NCBI GenBank assembly: GCA_963920705.1
Contig: CAWUCO010000219.1
Coordinates: 992,001 to 1,056,000, forward strand
Reading direction: 5' to 3'
Length of the DNA stretch: 64,000 nucleotides
Source: Odiellus spinosus
Lineage: Eukaryota > Arthropoda > Arachnida > Opiliones > Phalangiidae
Of the stretch, positions 1-11,400 are shown one piece after another. Positions within the stretch are counted from its first letter, which is position 1, and each line of letters starts with the position of its first letter. The position numbers were made by a program, and so were the translations under genes. The notes under the pieces were generated by a model. The model was not told the origin of the DNA, searched no databases, and saw nothing but the letters and a program-made list of their open reading frames with translations.

Positions 1-121
1 ATTTTTGGATCTATACTTGGGAAATTTTTGGATCTATACTTGGGAAATTTTTCGATCTATACTTGGAAAATTTTTCGATCTATGCTTGGGAAATTTTTGG
101 ATCTATACTTGGGAAATTTTT

Positions 122-144
122 ACATGTATACTTGTGAAATTTTT
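122..144 (+). repeat. ACATG-type variant monomer
   Basis: This monomer begins ACATGTATAC and continues TTGTG, so it differs from the consensus at three or more positions. It recurs only in a fixed context, after GGATC or GGATTTATAC/TTGTG monomers and before two GGATC monomers and a GAATC monomer. Examples lie near 812, 1,684, 2,967, 3,197, 13,468, 14,636, 16,266, 24,543, 26,790, 27,799, 31,008, 42,380, 43,389, 47,151 and 48,160. It is absent from about 49 to 64 kb as far as I can see, so it marks one cassette lineage. Confidence 0.85.
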
Positions 145-305
145 GGATCTATACTTGGGAAATTTTTGGATCTATACTTGGGAAATTTTTGAATCTATAC
201 TTGGGAAATTTTTGGACCTATACTTGGGAAAATTTTGGATCTATACTTGTGAAATTTTTCGATCTATACTTGGAAAATTTTTGGATCTATGCTTGGGAAA
301 TTTTT

Positions 306-328
306 GGATCTATACTTGGGAAATTTTT
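306..328 (+). repeat. Reference monomer (consensus type)
   Basis: This is a clean copy of the most common monomer: GGATCTATAC, TTGGG, AAATTTTT, 23 bp. Its + strand has no TAA, TAG or TGA in any frame, even across the junction to the next copy. Its reverse complement has a single TAG. Common 22-bp versions have four T instead of five, or lose one base near the start (GGACTATAC, GGATTATAC), or have TTTTTTATC in place of TTTTTGGATC. The second most common form starts with C (TTTTTCGATC), which creates a CpG. Confidence 0.98.
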
Positions 329-1087
329 GGATGTATACTTGTGAAATTTTTGGATCTATACTTGGGAAATTTTTGGATCTATACTTGGGAAATTTTTGGA
401 TCTATTCATGGGAAATTTTTGGATTTATACTTGGGAAATTTTTCTTACTATACTTGGGAAATTTTTCGATCTATACTTGGGAAATTTTTCGATCTATACT
501 TGGAAAATTTTTGGATCTATACTTGGGAAATTTTTCGATCTATACTTGGAAAATTTTTGGATCTATACTTGGGAAATTTTTCGATCTATACTTGGGAAAT
601 TTTTGAATCTCTACTTGGGAAATTTTTGGATCTATACTTGGGAAATTTTTGGATCTATACTTGGGAAATTTTTGGATCTATACTTGGGAAATTTTTGGAT
701 CTATACTTGGGAAATTTTTGGATCTATACTTGGGAAATTTTTCGATCTATACTTGGAAAATTTTTCGATCTATGCTTGGGAAATTTTTGGATCTATACTT
801 GGGAAATTTTTACATGTATACTTGTGAAATTTTTGGATCTATACTTGGGAAATTTTTGGATCTATACTTGGGAAATTTTTGAATCTATACTTGGGAAATT
901 TTAGGACCTATACTTGGGAAAATTTTGGATCTATACTTGTGAAATTTTTCGATCTATACTTGGAAAATTTTTGGATCTATGCTTGGGAAATTTTTGGATC
1001 TATACTTGGGAAATTTTTGGATGTATACTTGTGAAATTTTTGGATCTATACTTGGGAAATTTTTGGATCTATACTTGGGAAATTTTT

Positions 1088-1294
1088 GGATCTATTCATG
1101 GGAAATTTTTGGATTTATACTTGGGAAATTTTTCTTACTATACTTGGGAAATTTTTCGATCTATACTTGGGAAATTTTTCGATCTATACTTGGAAAATTT
1201 TTGGATCTATACTTGGGAAATTTTTCGATCTATACTTGGAAAATTTTTGGATCTATACTTGGGAAATTTTTCGATCTATACTTGGGAAATTTTT
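1088..1294 (+). repeat. Nine-monomer cassette with CTATTCATGGG and CTTACTATAC
   Basis: This is the prototype of a 207-bp cassette of exactly nine monomers. In order they are GGATCTATTC/ATGGG, GGATTTATAC, CTTACTATAC, CGATC, CGATC with TTGGA, GGATC, then three monomers that alternate in the first 4 kb but are all CGATC from about 8.9 kb onward. The leading monomer occurs at about 398, 1088, 1960, 3473, 8860, 11862, 14913, 15670, 16542, 18216, 19236, 20600, 22893, 24820, 27067, 28053, 31286, 32204, 37820, 40731, 42658, 43667, 44997, 45502, 47429, 48438, 50065, 52414, 53550, 55421, 56142 and 59752. It is usually followed by the GAATCTCTAC anchor block. The switch in the last three monomers separates an early-window from a late-window lineage. 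Confidence 0.9.
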
Positions 1295-1408
1295 GAATCT
1301 CTACTTGGGAAATTTTTGAATCTCTACTTGGGAAATTTTTGGACTATACTTGGGAAATTTTTGGATCTATGCTTGGGAAATTTTTGAATCTATACTTGAG
1401 AAATTTTT
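1295..1408 (+). repeat. Five-monomer anchor block (GAATCTCTAC x2, GGACTATAC, GGATCTATGC, TTGAG)
   Basis: This is the prototype of the most widespread composite block, 114 bp: two GAATCTCTAC monomers, a 22-bp GGACTATAC monomer, GGATCTATGC, then GAATCTATAC with TTGAG. The GGACTATAC monomer recurs about seventy times, for example at 2211, 3724, 4433, 5534, 6657, 7804, 8491, 9111, 9409, 9683, 9981, 10279, 10553, 10851, 11493, 12113, 12411, 13075, 14245, 15141, 15921, 16793, 19475, 20851, 21149, 23144, 23442, 24107, 25071, 25689, 26354, 27318, 28304, 29036, 29908, 30573, 32455, 33187, 34082, 34930, 35802, 38185, 39057, 40982, 41280, 41945, 42909, 43895, 45248, 45753, 46051, 46716, 47680, 48689, 49467, 50281, 51015, 51816, 52630, 53812, 54501, 55706, 56358, 57299, 57872, 58238, 58903, 60003, 60301, 60966, 62319 and 62892. 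Two subtypes exist: TATACTTGGG and TATACATGGG. A few copies have only one GAATCTCTAC monomer. Confidence 0.93.
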
Positions 1409-1436
1409 GGATTATACTTGGGAAATTTTTGGATCT

Positions 1437-4400
1437 ATACTTGGGAAATTTTTGGATCTATACTTGGGAAATTTTTGAATCTCTACTTGGGAAATTTTTG
1501 GATCTATACTTGGGAAATTTTTGGATCTATACTTGGGAAATTTTTGGATCTATACTTGGGAAATTTTTGGATCTATACTTGGGAAATTTTTGGATCTATA
1601 CTTGGGAAATTTTTCGATCTATACTTGGAAAATTTTTCGATCTATGATTGGGAAATTTTCGGATCTATACTTGGGAAATTTTTACATGTATACTTGTGAA
1701 ATTTTTGGATCTATACTTGGGAAATTTTTGGATCTATACTTGGGAAATTTTTGAATCTATACTTGGGAAATTTTAGGACCTATACTTGGGAAAATTTTGG
1801 ATCTATACTTGTGAAATTTTTCGATCTATACTTGGAAAATTTTTGGATCTATGCTTGGGAAATTTTTGGATCTATACTTGGGAAATTTTTGGATGTATAC
1901 TTGTGAAATTTTTGGATCTATACTTGGGAAATTTTTGGATCTATACTTGGGAAATTTTTGGATCTATTCATGGGAAATTTTTGGATTTATACTTGGGAAA
2001 TTTTTCTTACTATACTTGGGAAATTTTTCGATCTATACTTGGGAAATTTTTCGATTTATACTTGGAAAATTTTTGGATCTATACTTGGGAAATTTTTCGA
2101 TCTATACTTGGAAAATTTTTGGATCTATACTTGGGAAATTTTTCGATCTATACTTGGGAAATTTTTGAATCTCTACTTGGGAAATTTTTGAATCTCTACT
2201 TGGGAAATTTTTGGACTATACTTGGGAAATTTTTGGATCTATGCTTGGGAAATTTTTGAATCTATACTTGAGAAATTTTTGGATTATACTTGGGAAATTT
2301 TTGGATCTATACTTGGGAAATTTTTGGATCTATACTTGGGAAATTTTTGGATGTATACTTGGAAAATTTTTGGATCTATACTTGGGAAATTTTTGAATCT
2401 ATACTTGGGAAATTTTTGGATCTATACTTGGGAAATTTTTGGATGTATACTTGGGAAATTTTTGGATCTATACTTGGGAAATTTTTCGATCTATACTTGG
2501 GAAATTTTTGGATCTAAACTTGGGAAATTTTTGAATCTATACTTGGGAAATTTTTCGATCTATACTTGGGAAATTTTTGGATCTATACTTGGGAAATTTT
2601 TGGATCTATACTTGGGAAATATTTGGATCTATACTTGGGAAATTTTTGGATCTATACTTGGGAAATTTTGGATCTATACTTGGGAAATTTTTCGATCTAT
2701 ACTTGGAAAATTTTGGACCTATACTTGGAAAATTTTTCGATCTATACTAGGGAAATTTTTGGATGTATACTTGTGAAATTTTTGGATCTATACTTGGGAA
2801 ATTTTTCGATCTATACTTGGAAAATTTTTCGATTTTTGCTTGGGAAATTTTTCGATCTATACTTGGGAAATTTTTGAATCTCTACTTGGGAAATTTTTGA
2901 ATCTCTACTTGGGAAATTTTTGGACTATACATGGGAAATTTTTGGATCTATACTTGGGAAATTTTTACATGTATACTTGTGAAATTTTTGGATCTATACT
3001 TGGGAAATTTTTGGATCTATACTTGGGAAATTTTTGGATCTATACTTGGGAAATTTTTGGATCTATACTTGGGAAATTTTTGGATCTATACTTGGGAAAT
3101 TTTTGGATCTATACTTGGGAAATTTTTCGATCTATACTTGGAAAATTTTTCGATCTATGCTTGGGAAATTTTTGGATCTATACTTGGGAAATTTTTACAT
3201 GTATACTTGTGAAATTTTTGGATCTATACTTGGGAAATTTTTGGATCTATACTTGGGAAATTTTTGAATCTATACTTGGGAAATTTTTGGACCTATACTT
3301 GGGAAAATTTTGGATCTATACTTGTGAAATTTTTGGATCTATACTTGGAAAATTTTTGGATCTATGCTTGGGAAATTTTTGGATCTATACTTGGGAAATT
3401 TTTGGATGTATACTTGTGAAATTTTTGGATCTATACTTGGGAAATTTTTGGATCTATACTTGGGAAATTTTTGGATCTATTCATGGGAAATTTTTGGATT
3501 TATACTTGGGAAATTTTTCTTACTATACTTGGGAAATTTTTCGATCTATACTTGGGAAATTTTTCGATCTATACTTGGAAAATTTTTGGATCTATACTTG
3601 GGAAATTTTTCGATCTATACTTGGAAAATTTTTGGATCTATACTTGGGAAATTTTTCGATCTATACTTGGGAAATTTTTGAATCTCTACTTGGGAAATTT
3701 TTGAATCTCTACTTGGGAAATTTTTGGACTATACTTGGGAAATTTTTGGATCTATGCTTGGGAAATTTTTGAATCTATACTTGAGAAATTTTTGGATTAT
3801 ACTTGGGAAATTTTTGGATCTATACTTGGGAAATTTTTGGATCTATACTTGGGAAATTTTTGGATGTATACTTGGAAAATTTTTGGATCTATACTTGGGA
3901 AATTTTTGAATCTATACTTGGGAAATTTTTGGATCTATACTTGGGAAATTTTTGGATGTATACTTGGGAAATTTTTGGATCTATACTTGGGAAATTTTTC
4001 GATCTATACTTGGGAAATTTTTGGATCTATACTTGGGAAATTTTTGAATCTATACTTGGGAAATTTTTCGATCTATACTTGGGAAATTTTTGGATCTATA
4101 CTTGGGAAATTTTTGGATCTATACTTGGGAAATATTTGGATCTATACTTGGGAAATTTTTGGATCTATACTTGGGAAATTTTGGATCTATACTTGGGAAA
4201 TTTTTCGATCTATACTTGGAAAATTTTGGACCTATACTTGGAAAATTTTTCGATCTATACTAGGGAAATTTTTGGATGTATACTTGTGAAATTTTTGGAT
4301 CTATACTTGGGAAATTTTTCGATCTATACTTGGAAAATTTTTCGATTTTTGCTTGGGAAATTTTTCGATCTATACTTGGGAAATTTTTGAATCTCTACTT

Positions 4401-4462
4401 GGGAAATTTTTGAATCTCTACTTGGGAAATTTTTGGACTATACATGGGAAATTTTTGGATCT
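1437..4462 (+). repeat. 1,513-bp higher-order repeat, two tandem copies
   Basis: Copies run from about 1437 to 2949 and from 2950 to 4462. The offset is 1,513 bp, equal to 66 monomers less 5 single-base deletions, and both copies share those deletions. The rare monomer CGATTTTTGCTTGGG occurs only at 2830 and 4343, exactly 1,513 bp apart. The copies end at a GGACTATAC/ATGGG monomer; the sequence after it differs (GGATCTATAC and ACATG in the first, GGATCTATGC in the second). Confidence 0.88.
2738..2783 (+). repeat. CTAGGG + GGATGTATAC/TTGTG dimer cassette
   Basis: A CGATCTATAC monomer with TAGGG in place of TTGGG is followed directly by GGATGTATAC with TTGTG. The pair recurs as a fixed dimer, for example near 4251, 5351, 6474, 7621, 8310, 11311, 12892, 14062, 19959, 21629, 22003, 22252, 23925, 26172, 29429, 30391, 33601, 34473, 35321, 36193, 36534, 37175, 38575, 39447, 40089, 41762, 46533, 49284, 51633, 57781, 58715, 60782, 62138 and 63719. 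It is normally followed by GGATC, CGATC with TTGGA, a CTATGC monomer and then the anchor block. CTAGGG puts a TAG into one + frame and TTGTG puts a TGA into another. Confidence 0.88.
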
Positions 4463-7400
4463 ATGCTTGGGAAATTTTTGAATCTATACTTGAGAAATTT
4501 TTGGATCTATACTTGGGAAATTTTTGGATCTATACTTGGGAAATTTTTGGATCTATACTTGGGAAATTTTTGGATGTATACTTGGAAAATTTTTGGATCT
4601 ATACTTGTTAAATTTTTGAATCTATACTTGGGAAATTTTTGGATCTATACTTGGTAAATTTTTGGATCTATACTTGGAAAATTTTTGGATCTATACTTGG
4701 GAAATTTTGGATCTATACTTGGGAAATTTTTCGATCTATACTTGGAAAATTTTTCGATCTATGCTTGGGAAATTTTTGGATCTATACTTGGGAAATTTTT
4801 GGATGTATACTTGTGAAATTTTTGGATCTATACTTGGGAAATTTTTGGATCTATACTTGGGAAATTTTTGAATCTATACTTGGGAAATTTTTGGACCTAT
4901 ACTTGGGAAAATTTTGGATCTATACTTGTGAAATTTTTCGATCTATACTTGGAAAATTTTTCGATCTATGCTTGGGAAATTTTTGGATCTATACTTGGGA
5001 AATTTTTGGATGTATACTTGTGAAATTTTTGGATCTATATTTGGGAAATTTTTGGATCTATACTTGGGAAATTTTTGGATGTATACTTGGAAAATTTTTG
5101 GATCTATACTTGGGAAATTTTTGAATCTATACTTGGGAAATTTTTGGATCTATACTTGGGAAATTTTTGGATGTATACTTGGGAAATTTTTGGATCTATA
5201 CTTGGGAAATTTTTCGATCTATACTTGGGAAATTTTTGGATCTATACTTGGGAAATTTTTGGATCTATACTTGGGAAATTTTTGAATCTATACTTGGGAA
5301 ATTTATGGACCTATACTTGGGAAATTTTGGATCTATACTTGGAAAATTTTTCGATCTATACTAGGGAAATTTTTGGATGTATACTTGTGAAATTTTTGGA
5401 TCTATACTTGGGAAATTTTTCGATCTATACTTGGAAAATTTTTCGATCTATGCTTGGGAAATTTTTCGATCTATACTTGGGAAATTTTTGAATCTCTACT
5501 TGGGAAATTTTTGAATCTCTACTTGGGAAATTTTTGGACTATACATGGGAAATTTTTGGATCTATGCTTGGGAAATTTTTGAATCTATACTTGAGAAATT
5601 TTTGGATCTATACTTGGGAAATTTTTGGATCTATACTTGGGAAATTTTTGATCTATACTTGGGAAATCTTTGGATGTATACTTGGAAAATTTTTGGATCT
5701 ATACTTGGGAAATTTTTGAATCTATAATTGGGAAATTTTTGGATCTATACTTGGGAAATTTTTGGATCTATACTTGGAAAATTTTTGGATCTATACTTGG
5801 GAAATTTTGGATCTATACTTGGGAAATTTTTCGATCTATACTTGGAAAATTTTTCGATCTATGCTTGGGAAATTTTTGGATCTATACTTGGGAAATTTTT
5901 GGATGTATACTTGTGAAATTTTTGGATCTATACTTGGGAAATTTTTGGATCTATACTTGGGAAATTTTTGAATCTATACTTGGGAAATTTTTGAATCTAT
6001 ACTTGGGAAATTTTTGGACCTATACTTGGGAAAATTTTGGATCTATACTTGTGAAATTTTTCGATCTATACTTGGAAAATTTTTCGATCTATGCTTGGGA
6101 AATTTTTGGATCTATACTTGGGAAATTTTTGGATGTATACTTGTGAAATTTTTGGATCTATATTTGGGAAATTTTTGGATCTATACTTGGGAAATTTTTG
6201 GATGTATACTTGGAAAATTTTTGGATCTATACTTGGGAAATTTTTGAATCTATACTTGGGAAATTTTTGGATCTATACTTGGGAAATTTTTGGATGTATA
6301 CTTGGGAAATTTTTGGATCTATACTTGGGAAATTTTTCGATCTATACTTGGGAAATTTTTGGATCTATACTTGGGAAATTTTTGGATCTATACTTGGGAA
6401 ATTTTTGAATCTATACTTGGGAAATTTATGGACCTATACTTGGGAAATTTTGGATCTATACTTGGAAAATTTTTCGATCTATACTAGGGAAATTTTTGGA
6501 TGTATACTTGTGAAATTTTTGGATCTATACTTGGGAAATTTTTCGATCTATACTTGGAAAATTTTTCGATCTATGCTTGGGAAATTTTTCGATCTATACT
6601 TGGGAAATTTTTGAATCTCTACTTGGGAAATTTTTGAATCTCTACTTGGGAAATTTTTGGACTATACATGGGAAATTTTTGGATCTATGCTTGGGAAATT
6701 TTTGAATCTATACTTGAGAAATTTTTGGATCTATACTTGGGAAATTTTTGGATCTATACTTGGGAAATTTTTGGATCTATACTTGGGAAATCTTTGGATG
6801 TATACTTGGAAAATTTTTGGATCTATACTTGGGAAATTTTTGAATCTATACTTGGGAAATTTTTGAATCTATAATTGGGAAATTTTTGGATCTATACTTG
6901 GGAAATTTTTGGATCTATACTTGGAAAATTTTTGGATCTATACTTGGGAAATTTTGGATCTATACTTGGGAAATTTTTCGATCTATACTTGGAAAATTTT
7001 TCGATCTATGCTTGGGAAATTTTTGGATCTATACTTGGGAAATTTTTGGATGTATACTTGTGAAATTTTTGGATCTATACTTGGGAAATTTTTGGATCTA
7101 TACTTGGGAAATTTTTGAATCTATACTTGGGAAATTTTTGAATCTATACTTGGGAAATTTTTGGACCTATACTTGGGAAAATTTTGGATCTATACTTGTG
7201 AAATTTTTCGATCTATACTTGGAAAATTTTTCGATCTATGCTTGGGAAATTTTTGGATCTATACTTGGGAAATTTTTGGATGTATACTTGTGAAATTTTT
7301 GGATCTATATTTGGGAAATTTTTGGATCTATACTTGGGAAATTTTTGGATGTATACTTGGAAAATTTTTGGATCTATACTTGGGAAATTTTTGAATCTAT

Positions 7401-8490
7401 ACTTGGGAAATTTTTGGATCTATACTTGGGAAATTTTTGGATGTATACTTGGGAAATTTTTGGATCTATACTTGGGAAATTTTTCGATCTATACTTGGGA
7501 AATTTTTGGATCTATACTTGGGAAATTTTTGGATCTATACTTGGGAAATTTTTGAATCTATACTTGGGAAATTTATGGACCTATACTTGGGAAATTTTGG
7601 ATCTATACTTGGAAAATTTTTCGATCTATACTAGGGAAATTTTTGGATGTATACTTGTGAAATTTTTGGATCTATACTTGGGAAATTTTTCGATCTATAC
7701 TTGGAAAATTTTTCGATCTATGCTTGGGAAATTTTTCGATCTATACTTGGGAAATTTTTGAATCTCTACTTGGGAAATTTTTGAATCTCTACTTGGGAAA
7801 TTTTTGGACTATACATGGGAAATTTTTGGATCTATGCTTGGGAAATTTTTGAATCTATACTTGAGAAATTTTTGGATCTATACTTGGGAAATTTTTGGAT
7901 CTATACTTGGGAAATTTTTGGATCTATACTTGGGAAATCTTTGGATGTATACTTGGAAAATTTTTGGATCTATACTTGGGAAATTTTTGAATCTATACTT
8001 GGGAAATTTTTGGATCTATACTTGGGAAATTTTTGGATCTATACTTGGGAAATTTTTGGATCTATACTTGGGAAATTTTGGATCTATACTTGGGAAATTT
8101 TTCGATCTATACTTGGAAAATTTTTCGATCTATGCTTGGGAAATTTTTGGATCTATACTTTGGAAATTTTTGGATGTATACTTGGGAAATCTTTGGATGT
8201 ATACTTGGAAAATTTTTGGATCTATACTTGGGAAATTTTTGAATCTATACTTGGGAAATTTTTGGATCTATACTTGGGAAATTTTGGATCTATACTTGGA
8301 AAATTTTTCGATCTATACTAGGGAAATTTTTGGATGTATACTTGTGAAATTTTTGGATCTATACTTGGGAAATTTTTCGATCTATACTTGGAAAATTTTT
8401 CGATCTATGCTTGGGAAATTTTTCGATCTATACTTGGGAAATTTTTGAATCTCTACTTGGGAAATTTTTGAATCTCTACTTGGGAAATTT
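4433..8490 (+). repeat. 1.10-1.15-kb higher-order repeat, three full copies and one shortened copy
   Basis: Taking the GGACTATAC/ATGGG monomer as the start, the copies are 4433-5533 (1,101 bp), 5534-6656 (1,123 bp), 6657-7803 (1,147 bp) and 7804-8490 (687 bp). The second gains one GAATCTATAC monomer. The third gains another and also has a base that is missing near 5650 in the second. The fourth lacks about 460 bp inside, joined at an AAATCTTT cassette near 8190. Copies 2 and 3 share the rare change CTATAATTGGG (near 5722 and 6871). Confidence 0.9.
5664..5694 (+). repeat. AAATCTTT-linked GGATGTATAC/TTGGA cassette
   Basis: Here the A3T5 tract ends as AAATCTTT, a T-to-C change, and the next monomer is GGATGTATAC with TTGGA. 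The two changes travel together, for example near 6790, 7937, 8190, 8624, 11626, 13208, 14378, 20205, 22498, 24240, 26487, 27497, 29675, 30707, 31647, 33849, 34720, 35569, 36440, 36785, 37428, 38824, 39698, 40338, 42080, 43087, 44601, 46850, 47858, 58008, 59037, 59289, 59334, 61099, 61350, 61395, 62454, 62705 and 62754. It is absent from the first 5.6 kb and from about 48 to 58 kb, so it marks a distinct cassette lineage. At 59.3, 61.4 and 62.7 kb it is doubled in tandem. Confidence 0.85.
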
Positions 8491-11400
8491 TTGGACTATA
8501 CATGGGAAATTTTTGGATCTATGCTTGGGAAATTTTTGAATCTGTACTTGAGAAATTTTTGGATCTATACTTGGGAAATTTTTGGATCTATACTTGGGAA
8601 ATTTTTGGATCTATACTTGGGAAATCTTTGGATGTATACTTGGAAAATTTTTGGATCTATACTTGGGAAATTTTTGAATCTATACTTGGGAAATTTTTGG
8701 ATCTATACTTGGGAAATTTTTGGATCTATACTTGGGAAATTTTTCGATCTATGCTTGGGAAATTTTTGGATCTATACTTTGGAAATTTTTGGATGTATAC
8801 TTGTGAAATTTTTGGATCTATACTTGGGAAATTTTTGGATCTATACTTGGGAAATTTTTGGATCTATTCATGGGAAATTTTTGGATTTATACTTGGGAAA
8901 TTTTTCTTACTATACTTGGGAAATTTTTCGATCTATACTTGGGAAATTTTTCGATCTATACTTGGAAAATTTTTGGATCTATACTTGGGAAATTTTTCGA
9001 TCTATACTTGGGAAATTTTTCGATCTATACTTGGGAAATTTTTCGATCTATACTTGGGAAATTTTTGAATCTCTACTTGGGAAATTTTTGAATCTCTACT
9101 TGGGAAATTTTTGGACTATACTTGGGAAATTTTTGGATCTATGCTTGGGAAATTTTTGAATCTATACTTGAGAAATTTTTGGATCTATACTTGGGAAATT
9201 TTTGGATCTATACTTGGGTAATTTTTGGATCTATACTTGGGAAATTTTTCGATCTATACTTGGAAAATTTTTGGATCTATACTTGGGAAATTTTTCGATC
9301 TATACTTGGGAAATTTTTCGATCTATACTTTGGAAATTTTTCGATCTATACTTGGGAAATTTTTGAATCTCTACTTGGGAAATTTTTGAATCTCTACTTG
9401 GGAAATTTTTGGACTATACTTGGGAAATTTTTGGATCTATGCTTGGGAAATTTTTGAATCTATACTTGAGAAATTTTTGGATCTATACTTGGGAAATTTT
9501 TGGATCTATACTTGGGAAATTTTTTATCTATACTTGGGAAATTTTTGGATGTATACTTGGAAAATTTTTGGATCTATACTTGGGAAATTTTTGAATCTAT
9601 ACTTGGGAAATTTTTGGATCTATACTTGGGAAATTTTTGGATGTATACTTGGGAAATTTTTGAATCTCTACTTGGGAAATTTTTGGACTATACTTGGGAA
9701 ATTTTTGGATCTATGCTTGGGAAATTTTTGAATCTATACTTGAGAAATTTTTGGATCTATACTTGGGAAATTTTTGGATCTATACTTGGGTAATTTTTGG
9801 ATCTATACTTGGGAAATTTTTCGATCTATACTTGGAAAATTTTTGGATCTATACTTGGGAAATTTTTCGATCTATACTTGGGAAATTTTTCGATCTATAC
9901 TTTGGAAATTTTTCGATCTATACTTGGGAAATTTTTGAATCTCTACTTGGGAAATTTTTGAATCTCTACTTGGGAAATTTTTGGACTATACTTGGGAAAT
10001 TTTTGGATCTATGCTTGGGAAATTTTTGAATCTATACTTGAGAAATTTTTGGATCTATACTTGGGAAATTTTTGGATCTATACTTGGGTAATTTTTGGAT
10101 CTATACTTGGGAAATTTTTCGATCTATACTTGGAAAATTTTTGGATCTATACTTGGGAAATTTTTCGATCTATACTTGGGAAATTTTTCGATCTATACTT
10201 TGGAAATTTTTCGATCTATACTTGGGAAATTTTTGAATCTCTACTTGGGAAATTTTTGAATCTCTACTTGGGAAATTTTTGGACTATACTTGGGAAATTT
10301 TTGGATCTATGCTTGGGAAATTTTTGAATCTATACTTGAGAAATTTTTGGATCTATACTTGGGAAATTTTTGGATCTATACTTGGGAAATTTTTTATCTA
10401 TACTTGGGAAATTTTTGGATGTATACTTGGAAAATTTTTGGATCTATACTTGGGAAATTTTTGAATCTATACTTGGGAAATTTTTGGATCTATACTTGGG
10501 AAATTTTTGGATGTATACTTGGGAAATTTTTGAATCTCTACTTGGGAAATTTTTGGACTATACTTGGGAAATTTTTGGATCTATGCTTGGGAAATTTTTG
10601 AATCTATACTTGAGAAATTTTTGGATCTATACTTGGGAAATTTTTGGATCTATACTTGGGTAATTTTTGGATCTATACTTGGGAAATTTTTCGATCTATA
10701 CTTGGAAAATTTTTGGATCTATACTTGGGAAATTTTTCGATCTATACTTGGGAAATTTTTCGATCTATACTTTGGAAATTTTTCGATCTATACTTGGGAA
10801 ATTTTTGAATCTCTACTTGGGAAATTTTTGAATCTCTACTTGGGAAATTTTTGGACTATACTTGGGAAATTTTTGGATCTATGCTTGGGAAATTTTTGAA
10901 TCTATACTTGAGAAATTTTTGGATCTATACTTGGGAAATTTTTGGATCTATACTTGGGAAATTTTTTATCTATACTTGGGAAATTTTTGGATGTATACTT
11001 GGAAAATTTTTGGATCTATACTTGGGAAATTTTTGAATCTATACTTGGGAAATTTTTGGATCTATACTTGGGAAATTTTTGGATGTATACTTGGGAAATT
11101 TTTGGATCAATACTTGGGAAATTTTTCGATCTATACTTGGGAAATTTTTGGATCTATACTTGGGAAATTTTTGAATCTATACTTGGGAAATTTTTGGATC
11201 TATACTTGGGAAATTTTTGAATCTATACTTGGGAAATTTATGGACCTATACTTGGGAAATTTTTGAATCTATACTTGAGAAATTTTTGGATCTATACTTG
11301 GAAAATTTTTCGATCTATACTAGGGAAATTTTTGGATGTATACTTGTGAAATTTTTGGATCTATACTTGGGAAATTTTTCGATCTATACTTGGAAAATTT

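Larger units (their letters stand above)
1..1318 (+). repeat. 690-bp higher-order repeat, two copies
   Basis: Bases 1 to about 628 match bases 691 to about 1318 at an offset of exactly 690 bp, which is 30 monomers of 23 bp. The only difference I noticed is a T-to-A change that makes TTTTAGGACC in the second copy near 902. The first copy is cut by the window start. The second diverges where a second GAATCTCTAC monomer replaces a GGATC monomer. Confidence 0.9.
602..2345 (+). repeat. 872-bp higher-order repeat, two tandem copies
   Basis: Copies run from about 602 to 1473 and from 1474 to 2345, at an offset of 872 bp (38 monomers less 2 bp). Each holds the nine-monomer cassette and an anchor block with a 22-bp GGATTATAC monomer behind it. 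The second copy has private changes near 1647 (CTATGATTGGG) and 1659 (TTTTCGGATC). The unit overlaps and contains most of the 690-bp unit, so the duplications are nested. Confidence 0.88.
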
